64,000 nt of DNA from NCBI GenBank assembly GCA_034440615.1, contig JAOTOM010004022.1:148045-212044 (forward strand), in the 5' to 3' direction. This document shows, in pieces, positions 11,396 to 23,829 of this stretch. Under the pieces are notes generated by a model. The model saw only the letters and a program-made list of their open reading frames with translations, had not been told where the DNA came from and ran no database searches. This stretch comes from Ashinkailepas kermadecensis. Its lineage: Eukaryota; Arthropoda; Thecostraca; Neolepadidae. A program made the translations under genes and the position numbers. Position 1 is the stretch's first letter. Every line of letters starts with the position of its first letter.

Positions 11396-13335
11396 ATGCT
11401 AATTCTTTACATCTTCATATCTACGCAATAAAAAGAACGCAATATTCACAATGAATGCAATTGATGTGACAGAGCGAAAGATCCTATCGGCACATCAGAC
11501 ATTTTTCAGTAATATATGTATGTATTGAACCTTCACAAGGACGGTAGAGCTCCAAATTGAAATGGGCTTTAGCCGGTTTGGGCCACCAACTGGCTAAAGC
11601 CAGTTTTGACCAGCTGGTTTGAGCAACGGTTTAGGCCAGTCGAGAGCACTACGTGTCAAAACTCGCTAGACCTGCCTGCCGTCTACCAGGTAAAGATGGC
11701 AAGTTGGCATTTGTTTTTCTAATGACACCTGGGCTAGAGTGGTTTTTCAATGACGTTAGTGCGTCCAGTATTATACGGGTAAGTAGAAGAAAATCGATCG
11801 TGTTTAATGTTGGTAATTAATTGTATGGTAGTGGTGTGTTTGTACAGTTCAATTTTCGGACTCGGGTAGTGATATCGAACTCAATATGAACATATTGAGC
11901 ACGTGTGTTGGTAATTTCCCCTACAGGAGTACCCTTGCCAAAATGGCTGTGCTATCTGTTTAGTGACTTACACGTGCACTGCATGCGCCAGCATATTTAT
12001 CAGCTGGGCGAGTCGTTTGCCTTTATTCTGATGAGTTGCACCTCAGGTGCAATACATCAAAGTGGAACATAGTAGGTATTTTTCTGAAGTCCTCCAACGG
12101 CGGGAGTTCTCCAGCGGTTAACACAACAAGCATAGCAAGTCCTTGCCATCCCAAAACCTGTAAGAGATATAGTAATGCCTTGGTATGCGATATTAAGTAC
12201 ATTTTATTTGTTCGTATGGATTTTTTTCTCATCAGGATTGCAGCTAGTCTTGGCTCACCTCTAATTAGTTCCCCGCTCTTTACCCTCATCGTGTGCAATT
12301 ATATGTCCTACATTCCTGTGCGAGTGTCGGATTCCGCCCCCGCCCCCCCCCACAGGTATAAATACCGCTTACCCGCCACGTTGCGCAAGTCAGTTGCTGT
12401 GATGAATTGTACCCACGTCCGCCGTCAAAGCCTTCAAGATTAGTAACAGTAATGTCGAATAGCATTACGGCAAAGTCTATAACGATACGGTCACATGATA
12501 GTGATGTGTAGAAGTAATATCGGTACTGGCAAAGGTAATAGCAGTTATGTCAAGTAGCAGTAATGTCACGTGGCAGCGATGTGGGGAGCAGTAAAGTCTG
12601 CAGCAATACTGTCGCGGAGATGCAATGTCTGGAGTGATAATGTGTAGTACCCGTGTTGTGTAACGAGTAGCACCCGTATGGAAGCATTGCCTGTAGCAGG
12701 AGTGTCGGAGCTGTTTTGTCGTTAGCAAAGTAAATGCAGTGGCAGTGATAACGCTAAACCAGGAAAAATGGGAGGAAAAAACAGCCCATTGTGGAAGAGA
12801 GTTGCTCATGTTACACTCGCCCTCCCCATTGGCTGCACTGCTGGTTTCCATGACCTGCTACCATTGCTACGTTAACCAATCGAATCTTACGTAATCCTAC
12901 GGCGGCTGTGTCTGACACGTGCCGTGACAGTCGACCGCCTGTGACCGGTCCCCACCGCCGGTTACGCGGCACGTCGGCCGTCGCGTGCCGCCCAGCTGGC
13001 CGTGCCGGGGCTGGCGCCGACAAAAGGCCCGGCTCCGTGTCGTACACGGCGGCCGTCGCGTCGCGCGCGATCGGTCTGATCCGGCGGCGATCTGCCGCCC
13101 GCCGCCCGCCGCCCGCCGCCCGCCAGCCTTTTGTCGCCGGCTGCCGTGCTCGGCCGCCGCCGCGGCGACGGCCATCTTGACGTGACGTCACGCGCGCCGC
13201 GGCGTTCGGCTGAGTGGCGGGTAATTGTTGCCGGCGGCTGATCGGCCTGCCGATCAGCTGACTGCGCTAGTCGGGTCTGACACAGTCTGACACGTCCGCC
13301 GACCGCCGCAGCGGTCAGACGCCAGCCGGTGAGCA
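11396..13335. other. no gene seen; CpG-rich stretch at 12.9-13.25 kb
   Basis: 11560-11640 contains several degenerate copies of AGCCGGTTTGGGCC/AGCTGGTTTGAGC, with a related motif again at about 50905-50965. 12900-13250 is CpG-rich with a short CCGCCCG tandem (13091-13125). No exon recognised. Confidence 0.45.
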
Positions 13336-13895
13336 GGTGACACAGACACCGGCTCACACAGACACTAGCTGACACAGACACCGGCTGACAGACACCAGCT
13401 GACACAGACACCAGCTGACATAGACACCGGCTGACACAGACATCAGTTGACACAGACACCAGCTGACACAAACACCAGCTGATGTAGACACCAGCTGACA
13501 CAGACACCAGCTGACACAGACACCAGCTGACAGACACCAGCTGATACAGATACCAGCTGGCACAGACACCAGCTGGCACAGCCACCAGCTGACACAAACA
13601 CCAGCTGGCACAGACGCTAGCTGACACAGATACCAGCTGTAAGATACCGGCTGATGTACGTTGAAGGTACAAACACCAGCTGACACAGACATCAGCCGGT
13701 GAGCAGCTGACACGGCACCAGCTGTCACAAATGCTAGCTGACACGGGCATCAGCTGACACAGACACAAGCTGATACAGATACCAGCTGGCACAGACACCA
13801 GCTGGCACAGCCACCAGCTGACACAAACACCAGCTGGCACAGACGCTAGCTGACACAGACACCAGCTGACACGGGCACCAGCTGACACAAACAGT
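13336..13895. repeat. 15-16 bp minisatellite with higher-order structure
   Basis: Basic unit CTGACACAGACACCAG and variants (GGCACAG, GCCACC, GACGCTAG). A block of about 90 bases with the same ordered variants occurs at 13541-13632 and again at 13768-13860, so part of the array has been duplicated as a larger unit. Confidence 0.9.
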
Positions 13896-14490
13896 GACCA
13901 GTAAGGCGCACTCATAGTGTGGTTGGGGGTGTCTGGAGGGGCGTCATTTCTCCGGAGGAGTACCACTAATTTTGATGATTTTTTAGTCTCGAACGTTGTG
14001 CAGCGACACCTTTTCTACTCAGAGGGACGCCACCGGCGGGGACCTATTGTCCTTGGCTCCGACATTGACACCTTTGTTCAGTGTGTCGCGATTCCAGCAC
14101 AACCGCTAAAAAACGCGCCAGTACACGGCGTAAAGCGTGCCACTCGGCCCACAGCAATGGTGACCAATCAGCGTCCGTCTTCCATCTTCACCACGTGCTG
14201 ACGAACTATGTGTCCAGTTTCGTCCATGTTAAACAGCGATAGTACATACCCCTAATGCTACCGACGTTTCCACACAACCCGTTTCAAGGTATGAGGAAAA
14301 GAGCTATGAGGAGTTGAAATTGGGCATGTGCTTATCATCGTTCAATACATTGTATCAAAAGTTCAACTGCTATTGACTTACTTACTAAGCATGGATTATT
14401 TCGCTGATAAAATTATGGTCAGTAAACGTGCACTGTGCTTCGCGAGAAAAAGAAAGAACATGGAAGAGAGACAAGGGAGAGAAATACAAG

Positions 14491-14620
<130 letters not shown>

Positions 14621-14728
14621 CATATTCAGCTGGCACGAACACCGACTGACAGGGACACCACCTGACATAGACAGGCTGATCTAACAATCAGTCAAGGAAT
14701 CACGGATGGAGCTAATTTGTTCGACTCG

Positions 14729-15826
14729 CTAAGTGCGACCAAATGCGGCTTGAGATACAGATGGCGAAGGCTTCGCGGGCTTCTTAGCCCTCTGGACCCG
14801 CATCCACTCACCGTCTGACTGCGGCTCTGGTGGTGCTGCCGCCGTTTTGTCGGGGGTTTCGGTTTGCGGGATCCCGTCGGCTCCATCAAACTGGATGCGC
14901 TTTGTTGGTGGAGGTGCAGTCTCCTCAGCCCCTTGGCTCCTCGGAGGGTGGCTTGAAGTGGTCATGTACTCTTCCCCGCAGAGGGAGATCGGATCAATGT
15001 CAACCCGTTGAAAGTCGGGCGGGTGGAGATGTGCTTCCCCTATGCCCCTGGTTCTCGCGCTCTTGTTCCCAGCAAGTACTACGTAGCGTGTCGTACCATG
15101 TGTGCACTTGTAAGAGGTCTGCACCGTCTCAGATATTGCGTGGTCTGGGCGTGGTCTGGATCCGGTCTGGGCGTGGTCTGTGCGGTATGGGCGCCGACTG
15201 GGCCTGATCTTGGCCTGGTCTAAGCACGGTCTGGGCGTGGTCTGGACGGAGCCTGGCCGTGGTTTGGGCCCGCTCTGGGCGTGGCCTGGGCCTTGTCTAA
15301 GCCCGGTCTGGGCGCGGTGTGGACCTGATCTGGGCGTGGTGTGTGCCTGGTCTGGGCGTGGTCTTGGCCTGGTCTGGGCGTGGTCTGAGCCTGGTCTGGG
15401 CGTGGTCTGGGCCTGGTCTCGACGGCACGCCTTGACCGCGGTCCTCTGTGGCACAGTTGTCGGCAGTGCGGGGCTGAGTGTTGGTCGGGTGTAAACCTCT
15501 GGTGAGGCCGACCGGCAGTCGTGTTGAGAAAAACCTGAGCCAGTTTTCTGTCGTTTGGCTAACGATGTCGGTGCGAAGCCCGGTCGCTGAGAGCTGCAGA
15601 CCGGTTGTGGTGGGTGGGGTTGGGGGGTTGGAGGTGGGGTGACTGCAAGCTCGTGGTGCAGCGTTGCTGATCGAGGGGGGAGTATAGTAGCCACCGGACC
15701 GGACCACAGGGATCTACTACACGTCCGTCGAAGGCCTGACCAACGCAGTCGATGCGCCACTAGAGGCCCAAGATAATGCCAGACCACACCGAAGGCCACC
15801 GAGGTAATGGGCAAGCCCAGTGCCAA
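14729..15826 (-). CDS. long minus-strand open frame, possible retroelement ORF remnant
   Basis: A 365-codon open frame. The central ~90 residues are a Q-T-R-P-D-rich low-complexity stretch produced by a minisatellite (15135-15425). The C-terminal ~120 residues are non-repetitive and end in an E/K/P-rich tail with DGEWMRVQRAKKPAKPS, a W-x-x-V-[KQR]-rich ending of the kind often seen near ORF1/gag-like products of retroelements. No zinc knuckle, nuclease or polymerase motif is visible. The start codon is arbitrary. It may be a non-coding frame kept open by GC-rich repeats. Confidence 0.2.
   Translation of the reverse strand: MALGLPITSVAFGVVWHYLGPLVAHRLRWSGLRRTCSRSLWSGPVATILPPRSATLHHELAVTPPPTPQPHPPQPVCSSQRPGFAPTSLAKRQKTGSGFSQHDCRSASPEVYTRPTLSPALPTTVPQRTAVKACRRDQAQTTPRPGSDHAQTRPRPRPDQAHTTPRSGPHRAQTGLRQGPGHAQSGPKPRPGSVQTTPRPCLDQAKIRPSRRPYRTDHAQTGSRPRPDHAISETVQTSYKCTHGTTRYVVLAGNKSARTRGIGEAHLHPPDFQRVDIDPISLCGEEYMTTSSHPPRSQGAEETAPPPTKRIQFDGADGIPQTETPDKTAAAPPEPQSDGEWMRVQRAKKPAKPSPSVSQAAFGRT
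15135..15425. repeat. short-unit minisatellite (GGTCTGGGCGT)
   Basis: Repeats of GGTCTGGGCGTGGTCTGG and GCCTGGTCTGGGCGTG. On the minus strand it produces the Q-T-R-P-D-rich middle of the open frame listed there. Confidence 0.85.
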
Positions 15827-15835
15827 CTAGACTGA

Positions 15836-15913
15836 GGAAGATAATGGGTATGACCCAGGCCACGACCGGGACTGAGATAATGGGTATGACCCAGGCCACG
15901 ACCGGGACTGAAG
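15836..15913. repeat. two-copy direct repeat, about 39 bp
   Basis: The segment from GATAATGGGTATGACCCAGG through ACCGGGACTGA occurs twice in direct succession. Confidence 0.8.
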
Positions 15914-16879
15914 CAGCAGGAAGACAGCGGTCATTCTGCGCAGCCAGAGGAAGGCTGCTTTGTGCTTTCGGAAGCCTGCCAGCATATATTAGGTGTATTG
16001 ACTGGAAAGGAAGCAAGCTGATGTGAGTTGGCTCTGGTTTTTATATTCTTATAGTAGTACTCGAGCATAATGGTGCGACTACCAATGCCGAACTGGTGCC
16101 TACGGTTTCCCCAGCATTTTAGCACAACACAGCTATCCCTGACTATCCATGGTGTGCCTTTTCACCCAGCCGGTAACTCGATGGGTGGGAGTCTCGTATA
16201 CGCTGGTCGTCCGGCAGGAAAATGTCCGATACCCGTAATGACCTTTCCGCCCGCAGCAAACACGGACCGGTTCGGACGGGCGCCGGGTGTTCTCGGGTAT
16301 TTTCGGTGGGGGGCGGACGAGACCGAGCGAGGCCACAGCACCTCTGACAGCACTTGTGACGGGAAGCACGCAGGTAAACAACGACCGCCGCTATCAACGT
16401 GGCCGGCGGACTACTGATTACCCATCAGCGGCGCTGGGCAGCGATAGCGGCGTCGCGGGGTGGGGTGGAGGTGCGGTGAGGAGGGCCACTGCCGGCCGCT
16501 ATCGGCGCCGGCTCCTGTCCCGGCGGCGGCCGCCGCGTTGACTGCTGTTCTGGCTGCCCCGGCCGGACAGTGGAGTACGGCGCAGTGGCCCGACGGCGTC
16601 CGTCGCCCCGTCCGTCACCCCGTCCGTCGCCCCGCCACTCAGCCGCGGTGGTGCTGCCGTCGTATGCAAATCTGCAGTCTCCGACGGCGGCAGCGTGCTG
16701 CCTCCGGGTGGACGCCCGCAGGCGGTACCCGCCCAGTGCGTGACAGAACACAGCGTGTGGCGGAACTCCCGGCATGGCTTCGGCAGACAGTACCCTGTAT
16801 GATTTCCAGAGACCGTGCTCGCCATGTTGGTCTGGTACAGTGTCCGGTACGCTGGCCGGCGGCGGTACTCCAACATGCC

Positions 16880-17112
16880 GCGGTGCACCCCAGCGTGTGG
16901 CAGTAGCCTAGTGCGTAGCGTTCCGGTACGTGGCAGTAGCATAGTGCGTGGCGCCTGGGTGTGTGGCAGTGGCCTAGTGCGTAACACCCCGGTGTGTGTC
17001 AGTAGCCTAGTATATAGCGCCCCAGAGTGTGTCGGTGCCCAGTGTGTAGCTGCTCTGTGTGTGGCAGTAGTCTAGTATAGTGTGCCGCCGTGCCGGTGTG
17101 CGGTGATAACAC
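16880..17112. repeat. degenerate left flank of the 16-17 bp array
   Basis: Imperfect repeats of GTGTGTGGCAGTAGCCTAGT type (with GCGTAGCG, GCGTGGCG), visibly related to the homogeneous array beginning at 17113. Confidence 0.75.
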
Positions 17113-18607
17113 GGTGTGTGGCAGTGTCTAGTGTGCGGCCGTGCCAGTGTGTGGCCGTGCCAGTGTGTGGCCGTCCCAGTGTGTGGCCGTGTCAGTGTGT
17201 GGCCGTCCCAGTGTGTGGCCGTCCCAGTGTGTGGCCGTGCCAGTGTGTGGCCGTCCCAGTGTGTGGCCGTGCCAGTGTGTGGCCGTGCCAGTGTGTGGCC
17301 GTCCCAGTGTGTGGCGGTGCCAGTGTGTGGCCGTCCCAGTGTGTGGCCGTCCCAGTGTGTGGCCGTGTCAGTGTGTGGCCGTCTCAGTGTGTGGCCAGTG
17401 TGTCCCAGTGTGTGTGGCCGTCCCAGTGTGTGGCCGTGCCAGTATGCGGCCGTCCCAGTGTGTGGCCGTCCCAGTGTGTGGCCGTCCCAGTGTGTGGCCG
17501 TGCCAGTATGCGGCCGTCCCAGTGTGTGGCCGTGTCAGTGTGTGGCCGTCCCAGTGTGTGGCCGTCCCAGTGTGTGGCCGTGTCAGTGTGTGGCCGTCCC
17601 AGTGTGTGGCCGTGCCAGTGTGTGGCCGTCCCAGTGTGTGGCAGTGGCCAGTGTGTGGCCGTCCCAGTGTGTGGCCGTCCCAGTGTGTGGCAGTGGCCAG
17701 TGTGTGGCCGTCCCAGTGTGTGGCCGTCCCAGTGTGTGGCAGTGGCCAGTATGCCGCCATGCCAGTGTGTGGCAGTGGCCAGTATGCGGCCGTGCCAGTG
17801 TGTGGCCGTGCCAGTATGCGGCCGTGGCCAGTGTGTGGCCGTGTGTGTGCCAGTGTGTGGCAGTGCAGTGTGGGGCAGTTGTGGCGTGTGTGGCCGTCCC
17901 AGTGTGTGGCCGTCCCAGTGTGTGGCCGTCCCAGTGTGTGGCCGTGTCAGTGTGTGGCCGTGCCAGTGTGTGGCCGTGCCAGTATGCGGCCGTGCCAGTG
18001 TGTGGCCGTGCCAGTATGCGGCCGTGCCAGTGTGTGGCCGTGTCAGTGTGTGGCCGTCCCAGTGTGTGGCCGTCCCAGTGTGTGGCCGTCCCAGTGTGTG
18101 GCCGTGCCAGTGTGTGGCCGTGCCAGTGTGTGGCCGTCCCAGTGTGTGGCAGTGGCCAATGTGTGGCCGTCCCAGTGTGTGGCAGTGGCCAGTGTGTGGC
18201 CGTCCCAGTGTGTGGCAGTGGCCAGCATGCCGCCATGCCAGTGTGTGGCAGTGGCCAGTATGCGGCCGTGCCAGTGTGTGGCCGTGCCAGTATGCGGCCG
18301 TGCCAGTGTATGGCAGTGGCCAGTATTCCGCCATGCCAGTGTGTGGCAGTAGCCAGTGTGCGGCCGTGCCAGTGTGTGGCAGTGGCCAGTATGCCGCCAT
18401 GCCAGTGTGTGGCAGTGGCCAGTGTGCGGCCGTGCCAGTGTGTGGCAGTACCCGGTGTGTGGCAGTGCCCGGTGTGTGACAGTGCCCGGTGTGTGACAGT
18501 ACCCGGTGTGTGACAGTGCCCGGTGTGTGACAGTACCCGGTGTGTGGCAGTGCCCGGTGTGTGGCAGTACCCGGTGTGTGACAGTGCCCGGTGTGCGGCC
18601 GTGCCGT
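17113..18607. repeat. 16-17 bp minisatellite, about 90 copies
   Basis: About 1.5 kb of GTGTGTGGCCGTCCCA units with CC/TC/GC variants and interspersed 17 bp forms (GTGTGTGGCAGTGGCCA). The right end (18447-18600) consists of the GTGTGTGACAGTGCCCG form. Since 16 is not divisible by three and the unit lacks stops, all frames stay open and give very long spurious reading frames on both strands. Confidence 0.97.
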
Positions 18608-20868
18608 CTCCGCACGACCCGGTTCGCTGTGCCGTAATGGCCAGCGGCCGCAACGACCGATCGACGACCATTACGGCCGGCCAGAACAGCCGTAAAGGGC
18701 CAAACGACCAGGTGCACGGGGCGCCGACGCGACCGGCCGGATCCGCGCCAACCCGCCCGGCCGGCTCGGCGACCTCTGCTGACCATCAAACGCTTTAGAG
18801 CTGCCTTGTGAATTGACTCAAGGATACGGCTAAGAGGGTCGGCGAGCGACTGTTGTTTTAACACAGCGCTGATAACAGGCTGCCAGCGGCGCGGCCCGGT
18901 GATCGCGCTTCCTGATCTTCAGAGTCTGTTTTTGTTTTCGCCAACCGCTGGTAGCACTGCTGTTAAAGCTACCTGGTGGATGCCTCGCGCCCCCTTGTTG
19001 GTCGTCGTGCTTGCTCGGCTGTGCCACAAATGACGGTGTTGTGCGTCGATGGACGGCTCGGGGTATGGGCACTCCGGTTGCGGTTTATCGAGGTGTTTAT
19101 CGAGGTCGAGCCGTGGTGTCCTTGGGAGCAGAATTGCGATATCTGTGATGCGTGACGACGCGGTCTGTGGTCACTGTCATTCGGGACATGTGACGCCATT
19201 GCTGCCATATTGATTGTGGATATGATGTTGCATTTATGTCCGGATTTGTTGGCTCTGCTTGGTACATGCAATATGCTATCATCATTTCTGATGCCGGACG
19301 CTATGCGATGGTATGTCCAAGCTGCTGAGCATGGTCATATTTTCTACTTCATGCGACTCGGGTTGCCATAGTTCTGGCTTCAAACTTGATGGGGGAGGGT
19401 GGCTTGGAGCGTTGTCGGATGTTTGGACAGCCCCGGGCTACCGTTTGCTTCGGGCGGCCATTTTCTGGACGTGTTTTCATTTACCGACGGCTGTCGGCTG
19501 CCAGATGTGCACTCAACTGTGGAGCGGCTCGATTTTCGCGTCGCCTTGAAGTTGTGTTGCCATGGCTACATATGACGTGTCCTGTTGTGATTCGTGTTCG
19601 GCTGATTGAGCCGCCGCTGACGTCTTCGTGCAGCGGCGCGGCGACGGCCTCTGATCTCACACCACGTTGGCCGGTCCAGTCGTCTCGTGTCCGACGGCCG
19701 CCATTGTCGAAAAGCCGGCCACTCATGATTAGCACGGCCGTCGGTGGATCTCGGTGGACCTCTGTGGATCTCGGTGGACCTCGGTTGGTCCGTGGGTGGC
19801 AGTAACCAGTCGACTGGGCAGAGGCCCGGCCGTGCCGCCCCCTGTTGGTGATCGGAGATTTGCTGTACCGTACGGCGCGGAGGAATTCCAAGCCTCGCCA
19901 TTCTTCTGCTCGTCTGCTTTGTACGCTAGATAACCGCTGGCAGTTCATGCGCCATCAGACCCAAATAATCAATGAATCAACTGTTCACCTACCTGTCAAC
20001 AGCGCAGTCGCTACTGAGCGCTATCCTCTCACGTCTTGGACTTGGATATAAAGCGAAGAAGTCGAGCATGAGTGGCGTTTTATGAACTTAGTTTGGGTCG
20101 GAATCGCGTATTGGCTTTCACTTGAGCGCAGGAGTGGGCGGCTTCACCCGGGCGGCGTGATCGAGGTCAGGCAACAGGTGGGCGAAAATCAGCAATGACG
20201 AATGTCCGTCCATGCTTGCTTTAAATGCAATGTAAACCAATTGGACTTGACACACGCTAACCCCCCCCCAATAATCAGAGCTTGTTTTAAGTCTTCGTGG
20301 TGTGGTGAATGGTGCTGCACGAACTTTTGTCCTGTCTGTCGTGATTCCACTTCCACCATTCCATGGATCCTCAGTAAACCAAACCAACTCCGCAATATAT
20401 GGATTGTTACAATCTCTGGCGGCTGGCGTGCCAATGTGTGCATCGGGCGGGTCCCTGTCACTACACAGGCACACCTGCTCTCGCGGTTCTCTTCAGCGCA
20501 CCGGCGGAACGAGCACACGTCTGCCTCTCTCCTCAGCGGGGGTGTCTGTTTACGATCTGCCTCGTGGCAGCGGATCGCGCTCCGGCCTGCGCCTCGCCTC
20601 CCGCCACTGCTGAGATGCCTGGCTGGCGGGCTGCTGAAGCTCACAGTCCGCTTCTGCTGGGTCGGACAGTCAGTCACTTCCTCCGCCCCGGGTCAGGTGC
20701 CCTGGGCAGACTGGCAGTTATCCCCTCCTGGACCGAACAGTTCATCAGTCCCTCCCGTCTGACTGGGAGACCTGGTCAGACTAGCAGTTAGCTCATTAGT
20801 CAGTCCCGGCAGTTAGTCTCAGCAGGACGAAGAGTTCCAGCAACTGCACATTGCCCATCCATACCTGC
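18608..20868. other. no gene seen
   Basis: GC-rich single-copy sequence with short open frames only; a C-run near 20262. Nothing recognised. Confidence 0.4.
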
Positions 20869-21068
20869 CGCAAACAAACAAACAAACAAACAAACATGCA
20901 GACAGACACAAACACACAGACAGACAAACAAACAGACCGACACAGAAAGACGCAAGCAAGCAGACAGACAAACACACATGCATACAGACCGACACAGACA
21001 CAAACAGACATACATAAACAGACAGACACAAACAGGCAGACTGACAGTCACAAACAGACAGACACGGA
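20869..21068. repeat. ACAAACAGACAG-type simple repeat
   Basis: Begins with pure CAAA repeats and continues with mixed CAGA, CACA and CAAA tetranucleotides. Confidence 0.92.
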
Positions 21069-22039
21069 CGTGACTGACTGTCTGGCTGGCTGGCCGCCTC
21101 TGGGTGGCTGTCGGCGCCGGCAGTGGTCGGTGCTCACGTGTTTGCCAGCTGACGCGGTCCCGCCGTCCACACACCGGCGTCCGTGCAGGAATGCGTTTGA
21201 CGTTCGGTCGCGCCTCATTGACTCATTGTCCGCTGCTGCCGCTGCACTCGCCTGCTCTGCAGCTGGCTGGCTTGTAGGCGCGTCGGTACACGGCCTCCGT
21301 CCCTCCATCTCTCCGTCTCTCCACAGGGAAACAGAGAGATGGCTCTCTGTCTCCGTCTTTCTGTCTATGTCTGTATCTGTCTCCGTCTCTCTTCTACCTC
21401 TCTCTCCGTGCATCTATTTTGTCTCGCCGCTCTTTTTCTAGTTCGGTTATCTCACTATATTTCTCTCTTCTTTTTCATTTCTTACTCCACTGCTATTTTC
21501 TTTTCTCTCTGTCCCTCGCCATTCTCCTTTCGTCTGCTCTTACCTTAAAAGAAGGTTGGTGGCCATGTTTGCAGGCGGACGTATAGCGTACGGAGCGTAG
21601 CCGTGCAATTGTACCGTTGGAGGTTTCAAGCACTCCCTGATCTAATGCTCCGAACTCCCCTGTTAACTCTCCTCGTCTCCGATTGTGTTACACGTTAAGC
21701 AACACCCCAGTCCACAAAGCTAAACAGGGATCATTTTGTGCGGGTGTCTTCTTTTCGGGAAATGCCCACAGTGAACCCTGAACCTTAGCGCGACTAATTT
21801 CCAGTGCCTTCCCCCGTCCCCCCCCATCATCAGTTCTCCTTGGGCTGTCGTTCTGCTGACTCCGGGTCGCTACGCCCTGTCGGACGCGTCGTACGGGTAT
21901 CGCAGCGCCTGATAAACGACCCGTCGCGGTTACGTCGCCATTGAATCGCTCTGAATTAACTCATCAATGAGCAACCGCTCGCTGTCGTTTCAAAGGCGAC
22001 CACAGGCGCGACTCGGCTGGTCACGGTGGATAGTCGGTC

Positions 22040-22380
<341 letters not shown>

Positions 22381-22599
22381 CCGGACCGAGTCGGGACGCG
22401 CTACATCACGTGTCTCGACTGGCGACACGTGTCACGTGTCACGCGTCACGCGTCACGTGTCTCGACTGGCGATGGATGGAGGTGTTTCGATCGCCGGACG
22501 GCGGTCGTTTGCATACGGTGGAATTCGGCGGCGAGTGCGCCGACCGTGCCGGATGGTCGCCGAGTGGACGCCGCATGCGACCGGCGACCGGCGACAACT

Positions 22600-22695
22600 C
22601 CCGGTGCGGCTGCCCGGCAGCGGCTGCCCGGCAGCGGCTGCCCGGCAGCGGCTCCCCGGCAGCGGCTCCCCGTCTGGAGCTCCCCGTCGGCAGCG
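22600..22695. repeat. short CGGCAGCGGCTGCC repeats
   Basis: About five copies of a 14-15 base GC-rich motif, CGGCAGCGGCTGCC/CGGCAGCGGCTCCC. Confidence 0.8.
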
Positions 22696-22884
22696 GCAGC
22701 GGCGCTGCCCGGGGCCCGTCGCGTCTCGTGATGCCCTGTCGCGCCGGCACATGTCCTCACGTGTTCTGTGACGTGTCGATGAGACGCCACCCGCGGGCCC
22801 GGATGCACCGTCTGGTGCGACAGGGTGGGACATCACCGAGACTGTCCTGACTGTGTGTATCCTGGTGGGGTGTCGTCGAGGACG

Positions 22885-23030
22885 AGGATCGAAGCCGTTC
22901 CAGTAGCTCGGCTGGTGAGTGCTGGCGGATGGAGATTGAAGCCGTTCCCCCAACTCGGCTGGAGGGTATTGGCGGATGAAGATTGAAGCCGCCCCAGTAG
23001 CTCGGCTGGTGAGTGCTGGCCTTTGCGGGC
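22885..23030. repeat. about 54 bp tandem repeat, 3 copies
   Basis: Units contain GATTGAAGCCGTTCC, CTCGGCTGGTGAGTGCTGGC and intervening variants. Confidence 0.8.
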
Positions 23031-23627
23031 AAGGATGGCAGAGCGCCGGTCCCTGCTGTTCTGACAGGACAGGCTTTTAGTCGTATGCGCGCGATCGTAA
23101 TTAGCTGCCGACCGGCAGGATCAGCTGGCTACTGGTCCGATAAGGTCGGCGCATGGTGACTGAGCGGTCTCGTCGGGCTGTCGACGGTACGTTAACGCCC
23201 CCCCCGCGTCTGACGAAGTTATGGAGCTGAACTATAAGTTCAGACCTCGTGAGCTTGAGGGCGGTTTGTGCAGAGAATCTTGCTTAACATGGACGGTGAT
23301 CCTGGAAAGCCGCCGAACACACGTCACGATCAGTGTATTTGAAGAGGAGATGCCGTCTACCCGACATTCGCCCGCCGTCATTCGGCAGCCGGCAGCGCGC
23401 CACCGCTCGGCGGGACACCACGTGCGCCGGACCAGCGGCGCGCTGACGTTGTGGCCAGTCCAAACACGGCGCGCCGACATAACCCGCACGCCAGGCGGCC
23501 ACGTCGGCGGCTGTCGAAGCGCCCACCGCGCTGTGATGCACCTGTTGCGAACTGTGCAGCGGCCGCCGTGGGAGAGTATCGATGTCGTGGGACGGGGAGT
23601 CCGGCGGCGCGTCTCCAGAGCCTGCTC

Positions 23628-23800
23628 GTGTCTACATCGAGCGCCGGGCGTGTATGATGCGCCCCCCCCCCCGTGATTCTGTCGTATCGCATGTCCACAT
23701 CGAGCGTCGGGCGTGTATGATGCGGCCCCCCATTGATTCTGTCGTATGCGGCGTAGTCTGCATCGAGCGTCGGGCGTTATCGTGTGTGCGGTGCGGCCGC
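23628..23800. repeat. about 65 bp tandem repeat, 3 copies
   Basis: Units contain CATCGAGCGTCGGGCGTGTA, ATGATGCG, a C-run and GATTCTGTCGTATG. Confidence 0.85.
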
Positions 23801-23829
23801 CATTGGTGCTGTCGTATGGCGGCGTGAGC

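Noticed and set aside
17082..18864. Very long open frames on both strands (Cys/Val/Trp-rich on +, His/Thr/Gly-rich on -)
   Set aside because: Produced by a 16-17 bp tandem unit with no stops; several frames are open at once and the encoded period mirrors the DNA repeat.
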